DNA of 64,000 bases from positions 1-64,000 of the forward strand of contig JANQNT010000030.1 in NCBI GenBank assembly GCA_028279445.1. The letters run 5' to 3'. Below the pieces are notes generated by a model, which saw only the letters and a program-made list of their open reading frames with translations, was not told where the DNA came from and did no database searches. A program made the position numbers and the translations under genes. This stretch comes from Tepidamorphaceae bacterium (GTDB taxonomy: Bacteria > Pseudomonadota > Alphaproteobacteria > Rhizobiales > Tepidamorphaceae). This document shows positions 26,132-34,275 of this stretch, piece by piece. Every line of letters begins with the position of its first letter. Position 1 is the stretch's first letter.

Positions 26132-27493
26132 ATGACCTATATTAAGAACCGTGATGTTCTGCTTTCGGCCGGCGATGTCGATCTGCGCCGGATGGCACTG
26201 GATATCGCCGAAGCCGGGCTAGCCTGCGCTGATCCCGGTTCGCTCGTCCGCAACCACCTATCGATTGCAAACGATCGGCTGCATGCCGGCGAGATGACGT
26301 GTGACCTCTCGCGAGGGCAGCGGATTTTTGTGATCGGGGCCGGGAAAGCCACGTTCTCTATCGCGAAAGCCATTGATGAGATCATCGGAGAGCGTATTCA
26401 CAAAGGTCTCATCACGTGCAAAACCGGGCAGCAAGGGGCACTGGACCACATCGAGTTGATCTTGGCGGATCACCCGATCCCGAGCGAGAAATCGTGCCTG
26501 GCAGCAAATAGAACAATCGAATTGCTGAAAGAAGTCCGTCCGGACGATATTATCATTTCATGTTTTACCGGAGGTTCATCTGCATTATTTGTGTCTCCCA
26601 TTGATGGGATATCATTGGAAGACAAGGCAAAATCAAATGAAATACTTCTACAATGCGGTGCAAACATATATGAGATAAATGTTGTTCGTAAACACTTGAG
26701 CCTTGTGAAGGGAGGGCGACTTGTGCGCTCGCTACCTGCAGGCGTGCATCTCATCAACCTCACGATCTCCGATGTCATCGGTGACCATCTTGGATATATC
26801 ACAGATCCATCTGTGCCAGACACCTCGACGTTCAGCGACGCAAGGGCGACATTGAACAAGTATGATCTTTGGGATCGCTTGCCGAAGTCTGTTACGAACC
26901 ATTTGTTGGACGCGCCGGAGAGGCACGCGACGGTTAAGGCCGATGGACTGGCACATCTGGATCGCATCGACATCCTGCTTGCCAAGAGCGATGCTGCATG
27001 CAAGGGCGCCGCGAAGGCTGCCGAGCATCTCGGCTTCATGCCGCTTTTCCTGTCATCGCTCTTCGAAGGAGATAGCAGCGCGCTTGGCCGTCACTTCGTT
27101 GCGATCGCCAAGCAAGTAATCGCCAATGGCAGCCCAGCTCCTGCGCCGTGTGCCGTTATTGGGGGGGGCGAAACGACTGTTACGATCAATGGACGTTCCG
27201 GCAAGGGTGGCCCAAATCAGGAGTTCGTGGTGGGTGCTGCCCTCGATCTCGATGGGGTCAACCGGGTCGTCGCACTCGGAATGGACACCGACGGTACCGA
27301 TGGCCCGACCGAATTTGCTGGTGGCATGGTGGATGGTCAGACCGCCGCAATTTCACGCGAAGCCGGGATTGATCTCTACCGGGCGCTTCGAACACATAAT
27401 GTAACGCCGGCCCTTCAAGAGAGCGGTCACATCCTGCTCACTGGAGATACCGGCACCAATGTGAATGATCTGAAGCTCGTGCTTGTTGTTTAG
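26132..27493 (+). CDS. Glycerate 2-kinase (MOFRL/DUF4147 family)
   Basis: The 453-residue protein has the two-domain DUF4147-MOFRL layout. Markers are VIGAGKATFSIAKAI, ISCFTGGSSALFVSP, NVVRKHLSLVKGGRL and, in the MOFRL part, GGGETTVTINGRSGKGGPNQ, DTDGTDGPTEFAGG and GDTGTNVNDL. These enzymes phosphorylate D-glycerate at C2 to give 2-phosphoglycerate in serine-cycle, tartrate and hydroxypyruvate pathways. It starts 47 bases after the enolase-like gene and is presumably cotranscribed. With the D-2-hydroxyacid dehydrogenase it would route hydroxypyruvate or glycerate towards PEP. The part around 26520-26700 is locally AT-richer but intact. Confidence 0.88.
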   Translation: MTYIKNRDVLLSAGDVDLRRMALDIAEAGLACADPGSLVRNHLSIANDRLHAGEMTCDLSRGQRIFVIGAGKATFSIAKAIDEIIGERIHKGLITCKTGQQGALDHIELILADHPIPSEKSCLAANRTIELLKEVRPDDIIISCFTGGSSALFVSPIDGISLEDKAKSNEILLQCGANIYEINVVRKHLSLVKGGRLVRSLPAGVHLINLTISDVIGDHLGYITDPSVPDTSTFSDARATLNKYDLWDRLPKSVTNHLLDAPERHATVKADGLAHLDRIDILLAKSDAACKGAAKAAEHLGFMPLFLSSLFEGDSSALGRHFVAIAKQVIANGSPAPAPCAVIGGGETTVTINGRSGKGGPNQEFVVGAALDLDGVNRVVALGMDTDGTDGPTEFAGGMVDGQTAAISREAGIDLYRALRTHNVTPALQESGHILLTGDTGTNVNDLKLVLVV

Positions 27494-27639
27494 GTGCATT
27501 GTGGATTTCGAACATGGCACCACAGGCCGCATTCATCACGGTGATCCAAGTTCGTCCCACTGCATCACCAACAAGGGATGTGACCTGAGCCCCGAGTCTC
27601 TTCCACTTTAGTGCGGAGTCCGTGGGTTCATTTCTGGCC

Positions 27640-28232
27640 TCATGCGGCCTGTTTTCGCGATGCCATTTTGATGGCGAATTCGCTGGGCGTGAGACTGCCG
27701 AGCGATGAGTGTGGTCTGTTTCGGTTGTAATCCCCCTTCCATTCGGTGATTTGGGAACGCGCTTCTGAGAGCGATGTGAACAGCCTCTCGTTAAGGCGCT
27801 CGTCCCTGAAGCTGCCGTTGAAGCTTGCCACGAAAGCGTTCTGCATCGGCTTTCCGGGCTGGATGTCATGCCAGTCGACATCAGTTTGCTGACACCATTT
27901 GAGAACCGCCATGCTAGTCAGTTCCGTGCCGTTGTCAGAAACCACTGTAGCGGGCTTGCTGCGCAGGCGGATCAGGGCGTCGAGTATGCCGGTAACCCGC
28001 TGGCCTGACCGCGATGTGTCCACCACCAGCGCCAGGCATTCTCGAGGGAAGTCATCGACCACGGCCAGACCCGGAACGGCGTCCATCGGTGAATGCGTCT
28101 GACACGAAGTCAAGGCTCCACCGCTCGTTTGTTCTGCTCGGCAGCAACATGGGTCTTCTGGTGCCGAGCGCGCGCTTCCTGCTCTCGCAGAATGCCAACG
28201 ATCTGTTCTTCCTTGAGCCGTGATCGCTTCAT
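27640..28232 (-). pseudogene. IS3-family element remnant with internal deletion
   Basis: The minus strand starts with [20 protein letters not shown], the N-terminus of an IS3 OrfA, then jumps directly into OrfB sequence. After frame changes it continues with [34 protein letters not shown] and [18 protein letters not shown], the DDE integrase core and end. Most of OrfA and the start of OrfB are deleted and the frame is broken, so it is inactive. Confidence 0.75.
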
Positions 28233-28294
28233 TCGTCCGTCTCCTGGTTGGAACGGACTCTACATAGAACTGGAAGGAGATTCAGGGTTGCAGG

Positions 28295-28362
28295 TCAGCC
28301 CGGCGTCTCTGTCGATGCTTTCCGACCACCACACGGTGGGGTCTCAGGCTGGAAGGTGCCGT
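28295..28362. repeat. Dispersed intergenic repeat, copy C (right end only)
   Basis: CCCGGCGTCTCTGTCGATGC followed by TTTCCGACCACCACACGGTG and GGGTCTCAGG matches the right third of copies A and B. The left part, including the TGTGGTGGAGAGAC arm, is absent. It abuts the IS3 remnant, which may have truncated it. Confidence 0.6.
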
Positions 28363-28420
28363 GACGAAACGACTGCATCTGCCAGCGCGGCGTGCATGGA
28401 CCACCGCTTTTGGCTCCAGC

Positions 28421-29461
28421 CTATGCTATCCGAGTCGCGTTCTCTTTACGTATCTCACCGGGCGTCTTGCCGTACTTCTTCGCAAAAGCCCGCGCAAAAC
28501 TGGCCGGCTCGGCATAGCCGACCCGCCAGGACACCGTTTCGACATTCAGGCCTGCGGAGGCCAAGAGCTCATACGCAATCGCCAAGCGTGCATCGATGTA
28601 GAGCTGCCGAAAGCTGGTGCCTTCGCCGGTCAGCCGCCGTCGCAGGGTTCGCTCGGTGAGGGCCAGTTTGGCGGCGACGTCCTCGATCTGTTGGTCGGAC
28701 CCGATTTTGTCCACGATGGCATCGCGAACTTGCCTGGACCAATGCGGCAGGGCACCTGCTTGCTCTTCAAGGAGCGTCTTACACTGATCGAGGCAGAACC
28801 GTAGAGAGACTGGATCTGATTTTGGCAGAGGTGCATCAAGGATGTCTGCCGGAAACGCCAGGGCATTGACGGGTTGGCCCATTTTGATTGTGAGCGGTGT
28901 GAACTCCGCCATCTTCGAGGGATACTCGGTGTCATCATCCACAAGCCGCGCGACAAAGTCGTCGAAGTCGGGCTGTTGCAGCAAGTCGCGGATGAACTTC
29001 ACGGAGACGACGATATGGCGCTCTAGGATGTAGCGATGCGTGGAGGCTGGGATGTCGGATGTGTCGAACTCCAGTCGCGCTTCGCTGTCCTCCTCCACCA
29101 GCGACATCTCGGCAATCAGAAACGAGAGCTTTGCATAGTTGATGGCGGTTTCGATTGCAGCTCTCAGAGTGGGGCTCGTCAGGATGGCGAAGCCCCAAAT
29201 GCCAAAGGCGTGCACATGTGTAGCGCGACCGACCGCGAATCCGATGCCGACGTTTTCTGGTGCAAGACGTACCAGGTTCTCGATCGCTCGGATTTCATCG
29301 GCCGTGCTGTGGATTGCATTAGGATCGTCGAGCTCCGCGACTGAAACAGACGTGTGTTCGAGACACGCCTCCGCCGGAATGCCACGCTTCGCCGCCTCGT
29401 CGCAGAGGAGGCGCAGGCTCGTCGAGGGACGGGTTTGCGATTGCACAATCATGGGGAACAT
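28421..29461 (-). CDS. AraC-family regulator (arabinose-binding-like N-domain)
   Basis: The 346-residue protein has an N-terminal ligand-sensing domain of the OruR/ArgR-type AraC group (about 20-215) and a C-terminal double HTH (about 245-340). The HTH includes LALTERTLRRRLTGEGTSF and VGYAEPASFARAFAKKYGKT. It is transcribed away from nothing obvious on its right but in the same direction as the tautomerase, alcohol and aldehyde dehydrogenase genes that precede it. It is a good candidate to activate that cluster in response to its substrate. The first few codons (MFPM) offer alternative starts. Confidence 0.8.
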   Translation of the reverse strand: MFPMIVQSQTRPSTSLRLLCDEAAKRGIPAEACLEHTSVSVAELDDPNAIHSTADEIRAIENLVRLAPENVGIGFAVGRATHVHAFGIWGFAILTSPTLRAAIETAINYAKLSFLIAEMSLVEEDSEARLEFDTSDIPASTHRYILERHIVVSVKFIRDLLQQPDFDDFVARLVDDDTEYPSKMAEFTPLTIKMGQPVNALAFPADILDAPLPKSDPVSLRFCLDQCKTLLEEQAGALPHWSRQVRDAIVDKIGSDQQIEDVAAKLALTERTLRRRLTGEGTSFRQLYIDARLAIAYELLASAGLNVETVSWRVGYAEPASFARAFAKKYGKTPGEIRKENATRIA

Positions 29462-29538
29462 GATGATGACTTGTCCGAAAATATCAATTTTGGAGGTGTG
29501 ATCTGCTGCACCAACGCCCCATGTCCACGTCGCTACGC

Positions 29539-29925
29539 CTAGCTGTGCAACGCGAGCCAGGCCTCCTCCTCACCGGGTTCGGGAAGCACATCGCCTCCCT
29601 CCATCACCCAACTGGCTGGAACGTCGATTGTGTCGGCGATGATCTCGTTGAGCGGTACACCTGAGTGTGTGAGGATCGACGCCTTCATGCGGTTCAAGAG
29701 ATGGCTCTTCTGATTATCTGTCCGCCCGGCGCGAATGCTGCCAAAGAGGAACACGCTCTTGCCATTGACCGGCAGTTGCGGGGCGTCCTCAAAAAAGAAG
29801 ACGTGAACGAAGGTTCGAGGCGCACCCGTGATCTCGCAATGAATATCGGTGAGATCGGCAGCGATCTTCTGTTTGGCGGTGTCAGAGATGACGCCGCGAA
29901 CCGCGTTACACATGTACAAAGGCAT
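29539..29925 (-). CDS. Tautomerase-family protein, cis-CaaD-like
   Basis: The 128-residue protein starts MPLYMC, so Met removal would expose the catalytic Pro1. Features shared with cis-3-chloroacrylic acid dehalogenase are a His in LTDIHCEITGAP, two Arg in GSIRAGRTDNQK, and an acidic C-terminal segment (VMEGGDVLPEPGEEEAW) matching the region that holds its catalytic Glu. The length is close to cis-CaaD rather than to the 62-residue 4-OT. Close homologues of cis-CaaD have varied or unknown substrates, so dehalogenase activity is only suggested. It starts 5 bases after the smaller tautomerase-like gene ends, in an operon with alcohol and aldehyde dehydrogenases. Confidence 0.7.
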   Translation of the reverse strand: MPLYMCNAVRGVISDTAKQKIAADLTDIHCEITGAPRTFVHVFFFEDAPQLPVNGKSVFLFGSIRAGRTDNQKSHLLNRMKASILTHSGVPLNEIIADTIDVPASWVMEGGDVLPEPGEEEAWLALHS

Positions 29926-29930
29926 GTCTC

Positions 29931-30248
29931 TTAGTCCTTTGGGTTGCGGATCGACGTGACCACTTCGTTGGCGGATCGCCCTGTGTTGACCATGCAGATG
30001 TCGCCAAGCTCTTTCAGAAGGGCGATACGCTCTGTCTGGGGGAGTTGCCGGTTCGCATGAAGCGACGCAATGACGGTGGTCGATGGTCCACCAGCGGTGA
30101 ACCCGCTGCCTTCCGGCACCACGATCCAGTCAATGTCCGCAGGCGCCGAGAAGGCGCGCTGTGTGAATGCGTCGATCTGAGCCTTGAGCCCACGTTCGGC
30201 GTGGTGAGGAATTTGCCCTTCCTGGACAATGCACATGACGGGGATCAT
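29931..30248 (-). CDS. Small tautomerase-like protein lacking N-terminal Pro
   Basis: AAAGGAG seven bases before the ATG at 30248 supports a 105-residue product starting MIPVMCIVQEG. The beta-alpha-beta pattern (IPVMCIV, a helix with LKAQIDAFTQ, then TTVIASLHANRQLPQTERI) resembles one half of a tautomerase domain. The only N-terminal proline is at position 3 behind Ile, so it cannot be the free Pro1 unless processing removes two residues. It may be a non-catalytic partner of the downstream tautomerase. Family placement is inference; it is otherwise an unknown small protein. Confidence 0.5.
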   Translation of the reverse strand: MIPVMCIVQEGQIPHHAERGLKAQIDAFTQRAFSAPADIDWIVVPEGSGFTAGGPSTTVIASLHANRQLPQTERIALLKELGDICMVNTGRSANEVVTSIRNPKD

Positions 30249-30271
30249 GGGCCTGCTCCTTTCCAATCGGC

Positions 30272-31483
30272 TTAGGTGAAGCTCACGGCCCGGCTTCCGC
30301 TGGACACCGACTGGAGGATTTTCGTCACATCGGCTCTGCGCATCACTTTCGGTATGGCATAGGAAGACCGGGCCTCGGCCAGGGCGTCCTTGGTGATGGA
30401 GGCAAAGTCCTGCTGCTGAACGTCATCGAGGTTCACAGGAATGCCGACGGTTTCGGCGAGGACATCGACGCGGTCGATGAACTGCTGTGCCTGGTCTGGC
30501 GCGTAAGGCTGGTCGGTGTTGCCCTGGAGCATGCGCTCCAGCTCGGCAAAACGCTCAGAACAAGCATCTTTGTTGAACCGCAGAACCCGCGGCAGAAGGA
30601 TCGCATTGGCCAGCCCATGGGGCGTGTTGTAGTGCGCGCTGATCTGGTGCGAGATCGCATGGACATAGCCGAGGCCGGCACGGGTGAAGGCGTTGCCTGC
30701 CAGGAACGAGCCCAAAGCCACCATCTCACGCGCGCGCTCATCGCCGGGGTTGGCGTATGCGATGGGCAGGAATTCCATGATCAAGCGTATGGCCGTTGCG
30801 GCATCGCGGTCAGTGTCGGCCGTGCGGGCGCGCGAGGTGAAAGCCTCAATGGCATGGGTCAGCGCGTCCATGCCGGTGCCGGCTGTCATCGGGCCAGGCA
30901 AAGACACCAGCAGATCGGTGTCGAAGGCCGCGGCGACGGGCATGTATTTGGGGTCGACGAAGAATGTCTTCTTGTGGGTTTCGGTGTCTGAGATCACGGC
31001 CGCGGTCGTCACCTCGGACCCGGTGCCCGACGTGGTGGCAACCACATAGAACGGCAGCAAGGGTTGATCGACTTTGAGGATGCCCGCCAGCTTGTCGAGC
31101 GGCTTCTTGCTGGTGCTCGCCGAGGCCATGACTTTGGCGGCGTCGATGGCCGAGCCACCGCCCACAGCGAAGACGCTGTCACACTTGCCTCTGCGAATGG
31201 CCGCAACGCCTTCTTCGACAACGGCAAAGGTGGGGTTGGGGATGATCCCGTCGTAGACGGTCGCCTCGCAGCCCTCCTGTTTCAGAAAGTCCAGGAGACC
31301 GTCCAGCATTCCGTTCTTCAGAAGGAAGCTGTCGGTGACCACCAGTGGGCGTTTGGAACCGCTGTGCACCATCAGATCAGCGAGCTTGATCATGGCGCCT
31401 TTGCCCGAGAAGGTCAGCGGTTTTTCAGGCGTGTAGAAGCGGTTCAATGCGCGAAGCGCGAGAGCCATAGGGGGGCGGATCAT
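30272..31483 (-). CDS. Iron-containing alcohol dehydrogenase
   Basis: The 403-residue protein is a group III (Fe-type) alcohol dehydrogenase. It has the NAD-binding GGGSAIDAAKVMA, and the metal site with GMDALTHAIEAF and YVHAISHQISAHYNTPHGLA, which supply the His ligands. It oxidises or reduces short or medium alcohols and aldehydes in the cytoplasm. It lies between the aldehyde dehydrogenase gene, from which a strong palindrome separates it, and the tautomerase pair 23 bases downstream. The set could oxidise an alcohol to an unsaturated acid that the tautomerases then hydrate or dehalogenate. Confidence 0.9.
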   Translation of the reverse strand: MIRPPMALALRALNRFYTPEKPLTFSGKGAMIKLADLMVHSGSKRPLVVTDSFLLKNGMLDGLLDFLKQEGCEATVYDGIIPNPTFAVVEEGVAAIRRGKCDSVFAVGGGSAIDAAKVMASASTSKKPLDKLAGILKVDQPLLPFYVVATTSGTGSEVTTAAVISDTETHKKTFFVDPKYMPVAAAFDTDLLVSLPGPMTAGTGMDALTHAIEAFTSRARTADTDRDAATAIRLIMEFLPIAYANPGDERAREMVALGSFLAGNAFTRAGLGYVHAISHQISAHYNTPHGLANAILLPRVLRFNKDACSERFAELERMLQGNTDQPYAPDQAQQFIDRVDVLAETVGIPVNLDDVQQQDFASITKDALAEARSSYAIPKVMRRADVTKILQSVSSGSRAVSFT

Positions 31484-31562
31484 CGGACCGTCCTTTCATG
31501 TCGTTCCAGCAGCGCTGATGGAGCGCCGCATCAAAGGGGATTGGAGTTCTGTAGGGGTGGTG

Positions 31563-31584
31563 CGGCCGCCGCATGCGGCGGCCG
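31563..31584. terminator. 22-bp perfect palindrome between ALDH and ADH genes
   Basis: CGGCCGCCGCA followed directly by its complement forms a perfect 22-base palindrome, 22 bases past the aldehyde dehydrogenase stop and before the alcohol dehydrogenase start. There is no T-run, so it may act as a partial terminator, an mRNA-stabilising hairpin or a binding site. Confidence 0.4.
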
Positions 31585-31606
31585 TATCGTCGATCGAGGT
31601 GCGGGA

Positions 31607-33001
31607 CTAACCCAGCATCCTGATCCACTTCATCTGGCGGTCGGTGTGGCCGTAATATTTGAGGTCGGGCTCGAAATCGAAGAGCTTCTCAAGGACCGGC
31701 TTCATGTGTGAGAAGCACTCCAGGCTGTACTCACCGTGATAGCGGCCCATGCCAGAGTTGCCGACACCGCCGAAGGGCAGGTTGGAGTTGGTGTTCTGCA
31801 TCACCGCATCGTTGATCGCGCCGCTGCCGAACGGGATCTCGGCCAGGAAGCGTTCCTTGGTCGCGCGGTCATGGGAGAACAGATAACCGGCCAGCGGCTT
31901 TTCCAACTGCCGCACGATGTCGAAGGCCTCATCGAGCGTCTCGTACTCCAAGACGGCGATGATGGGACCGAAAATCTCGTCCTGCATGATCGGATCGTCG
32001 AAGCTGACATTGTGCACGATCGTCGGCTGGATGACGCGCTCGTCGCGGTTGCTCTTGCCACCGTAGTAGACCTTCTCGGGGTCGATCAGACCAACAACCC
32101 GGTCGAAGTTCCGCTCGTTGATGATGCGGGTGAAATTGCCGCGCTCAACCGAGTACTCATGCTTTTCAATCTCGTGGACCATGCGCTCAAGAACGCGGTC
32201 CTTGATGCTCTTGTGAACCAGCACATAGTCGGGCGTCAGGCAGAGCTGGCCGGAGTTGATGAACTTGGCCCAGATCAGACGCTTGACGCTGACATCGACA
32301 GAGGCGTCCTCGGCAATGATGGCGGGGTTCTTGCCACCAAGCTCCAGGGTCACGTTGGTCAGATGCGGGGCCGCCGCCTGGTTGACGATCCGGCCCACCT
32401 GAGGGCTGCCGGTGAAGAAGATCTTGTCCCAACGCTGATTCAAGAGCGCGGTGGTCTCCGGGATCGCGCCCTCGACCACATGCAGGTAACCGGGATCGAA
32501 GTTCTCATTGATGATTTTCGCCATGATCCGGCTTGTTTCAGCGGGGAGTTCGGAAGGCTTCAGCACCGTGGTGTTGCCGGCCATCATCGAACCGACAACA
32601 GGGATCAGGGACAGGTTGTAGGGGAAGTTCCAGGCACCGATGACAAGTGTCGTGCCGAGCGGCTCGGCCACGATGTAGCTCTTGCCAGGCTGGTTGAGCA
32701 GATTGGTCGCAACCTTCCTCGGCTTGGCCCAGTCCTTGAGGTGCCTGATGGCCAGTTCCAGCTCTTCGAACAGCGGGAACAGCTCGGTCAGTTGGGTGTG
32801 GTGCTTGGACTTGCCGAAGTCGTTGTAGATCGCCTCGTACAGCGCATCCTCGTGGGCGCGCAGGAGACCCTCGAGTTTCTTAAGCTGCTCCAAGCGGAAC
32901 TCGACGGGGAGCGTGACCTTCGTGCGGAAGTACTCACGCTGATTTTGAACGATGCCGCCGATCTGGTCTTCCACGGTGGTGATTTGTGTTTGTGCATTCA
33001 T
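31607..33001 (-). CDS. Aldehyde dehydrogenase (class 3/coniferyl-aldehyde type)
   Basis: At 464 residues the protein is shorter than class 1/2 enzymes and matches class 3 ALDH. It has GAWNFPYNLSLIPVVGSMMA, the catalytic Glu in VTLELGGKNPAI and the nucleophile Cys in NSGQLCLTPDY; the C-terminal NLPFGGVGNSGMGRYHG is also typical. It oxidises aldehydes to acids with NAD(P)+ in the cytoplasm. It is the first gene of the ALDH-ADH-tautomerase set, with a 24-bp palindrome 36 bases upstream of its start. No true substrate can be read from the sequence. Confidence 0.9.
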   Translation of the reverse strand: MNAQTQITTVEDQIGGIVQNQREYFRTKVTLPVEFRLEQLKKLEGLLRAHEDALYEAIYNDFGKSKHHTQLTELFPLFEELELAIRHLKDWAKPRKVATNLLNQPGKSYIVAEPLGTTLVIGAWNFPYNLSLIPVVGSMMAGNTTVLKPSELPAETSRIMAKIINENFDPGYLHVVEGAIPETTALLNQRWDKIFFTGSPQVGRIVNQAAAPHLTNVTLELGGKNPAIIAEDASVDVSVKRLIWAKFINSGQLCLTPDYVLVHKSIKDRVLERMVHEIEKHEYSVERGNFTRIINERNFDRVVGLIDPEKVYYGGKSNRDERVIQPTIVHNVSFDDPIMQDEIFGPIIAVLEYETLDEAFDIVRQLEKPLAGYLFSHDRATKERFLAEIPFGSGAINDAVMQNTNSNLPFGGVGNSGMGRYHGEYSLECFSHMKPVLEKLFDFEPDLKYYGHTDRQMKWIRMLG

Positions 33002-33036
33002 GACGGGTCCTCAGTTGAGTAGCGTTGCTATCTCGG

Positions 33037-33060
33037 TCCTGAGCGCGATCGCGCTCAGGA
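33037..33060. promoter_or_regulatory. 24-bp perfect palindrome upstream of ALDH gene
   Basis: TCCTGAGCGCGA is followed immediately by its reverse complement, giving a perfect 24-base palindrome 36-59 bases before the aldehyde dehydrogenase start. This is where an operator or activator site would lie. It differs from the GntR sites in the window, so another regulator is likely. Confidence 0.5.
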
Positions 33061-33329
33061 TGTGCATCCAAATTGCCTGAGGGAGCATCGGACCGACATG
33101 TCATGCCCGGACAAGGTCCTGACAGTTTCGGCCAACTGGTGGATTTTTGCCGGGAACCGCGGATGCCGGTCATGCGCTAACAATCAAACTGGGCCACTCA
33201 ATAGGGGCATCATCTCACCATTGGCGATTGCTGCGGCATTCGGCCGAACCACATTGAGCCTCGAAGACCACTTGTCTCAACCCAATACGCCGACCGAAGC
33301 CCAACATCGATGTCATCGCGCAGCTTGAT

Positions 33330-33341
33330 TTTGTCGACAAA
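33330..33341. promoter_or_regulatory. Putative GntR operator near second regulator
   Basis: TTTGTCGACAAA is a perfect palindrome with the FCD-GntR-like core TTGTCGACAA, 111 bases before the GntR gene at 33452. The same core recurs at 43324-43335, and both are followed by a similar flank (NNTGNATNC). It suggests autoregulation. Confidence 0.5.
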
Positions 33342-33451
33342 CTGAATACAAGATTCACGCCCTGCCGTTAGGGCAACAAGCATTGCTTCTGCGATGTGAT
33401 CGGACTAGTCGTGTTCTAAGTCGACCGAAATCATGCATTGGCAACAAGGGG

Positions 33452-34171
33452 ATGAACTTGGCAGTGAAGGAAAAGAAAAAGACTGCTGAGGTTCGGCGAA
33501 GGGGGAGCGGAGCTCAGCGGGTTTATGAGGAACTCAAACGGGACATTCTTTGCCTCGACCTCAAGCCAAGTGATCTGCTCGACGAGTCAGCGCTCAGCCA
33601 GAAATTCGGGATGTCACGGTCGCCGGTTCGCGAAGCTCTGATCCGTCTCTCGATGGAAGGACTGGTCGTCACTCTGCCCAACAAAAGCACGCTCGTTGCA
33701 CCACTGGGATTAGAGGAGTTCCAATCCTATCTCGACGCGCTCGACCTCGTTCAGCGTGTCACAACACGACTGGCCGCAAGGCTTCGAACCCAAGCCGATT
33801 TGAAAGCCATAATTGCACGCGAGAAGGAGTACAAAAAAGCGCGCGCGGTCGGCAATGTGTCCGATATGATTGAATCCAATCTCAAATTTCATATGGCGAT
33901 CAGCAACGCCGCTCGGAACAAGTATCTAGACTTCTTACATGCGCGTCTGCTGGATGATGGCAGACGTATGCTTCATCTTTACTTTCGCTCTTTTGGCGAC
34001 GCCGTGCCTGAGTCAACTGAACACGACCACGACCTCATCGTCAAAGCCATTCGGAACCAAGACGAGGACCTGGCGGAAAGCCATGCGCATGATCATGTGA
34101 TGGGCGTCGGCAAGCAGTTTCTCGGATATCTCGGCGCCTATCAACTGACGGATTTCAAGCTCAGTGTGTGA
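33452..34171 (+). CDS. GntR-family (FCD) regulator of the second catabolic island
   Basis: From the ATG at 33452 (MNLAVKEKKK) the protein has 239 residues. A winged HTH covers about 15-85 (LDESALSQKFGMSRSPVREA, then LIRLSMEGLVVTLPNKST). An FCD domain follows with metal/ligand-type residues in MIESNLKFHMAISNAARN and HDHDLIVKAIRNQDEDLAES. An upstream ATG is in frame but lies in DNA without family similarity. It converges on the DapA-family gene and has a TTGTCGACAA site upstream. It most likely represses the 34-45 kb cluster until its carboxylate inducer appears. Confidence 0.8.
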   Translation: MNLAVKEKKKTAEVRRRGSGAQRVYEELKRDILCLDLKPSDLLDESALSQKFGMSRSPVREALIRLSMEGLVVTLPNKSTLVAPLGLEEFQSYLDALDLVQRVTTRLAARLRTQADLKAIIAREKEYKKARAVGNVSDMIESNLKFHMAISNAARNKYLDFLHARLLDDGRRMLHLYFRSFGDAVPESTEHDHDLIVKAIRNQDEDLAESHAHDHVMGVGKQFLGYLGAYQLTDFKLSV

Positions 34172-34275
34172 TCGGCCGAGCCGCTCGATAGAGTATTTTC
34201 CGCATCGCTTGTACGCTCGTGATCAATGCCGATCCGAAGCCCGGAAAGACATACGAAGAACCCGATTTTCTACAT

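Noticed and set aside
31736..33022. 428-codon frame opposite the aldehyde dehydrogenase
   Set aside because: Antisense shadow with Val/Asp/His/Gly-rich composition and no family resemblance.
33060..33320. IS-tail-like sequence between ALDH and GntR genes
   Set aside because: A few phrases resemble the non-coding tail of IS21-type elements, but no transposase codons or terminal repeats support it.
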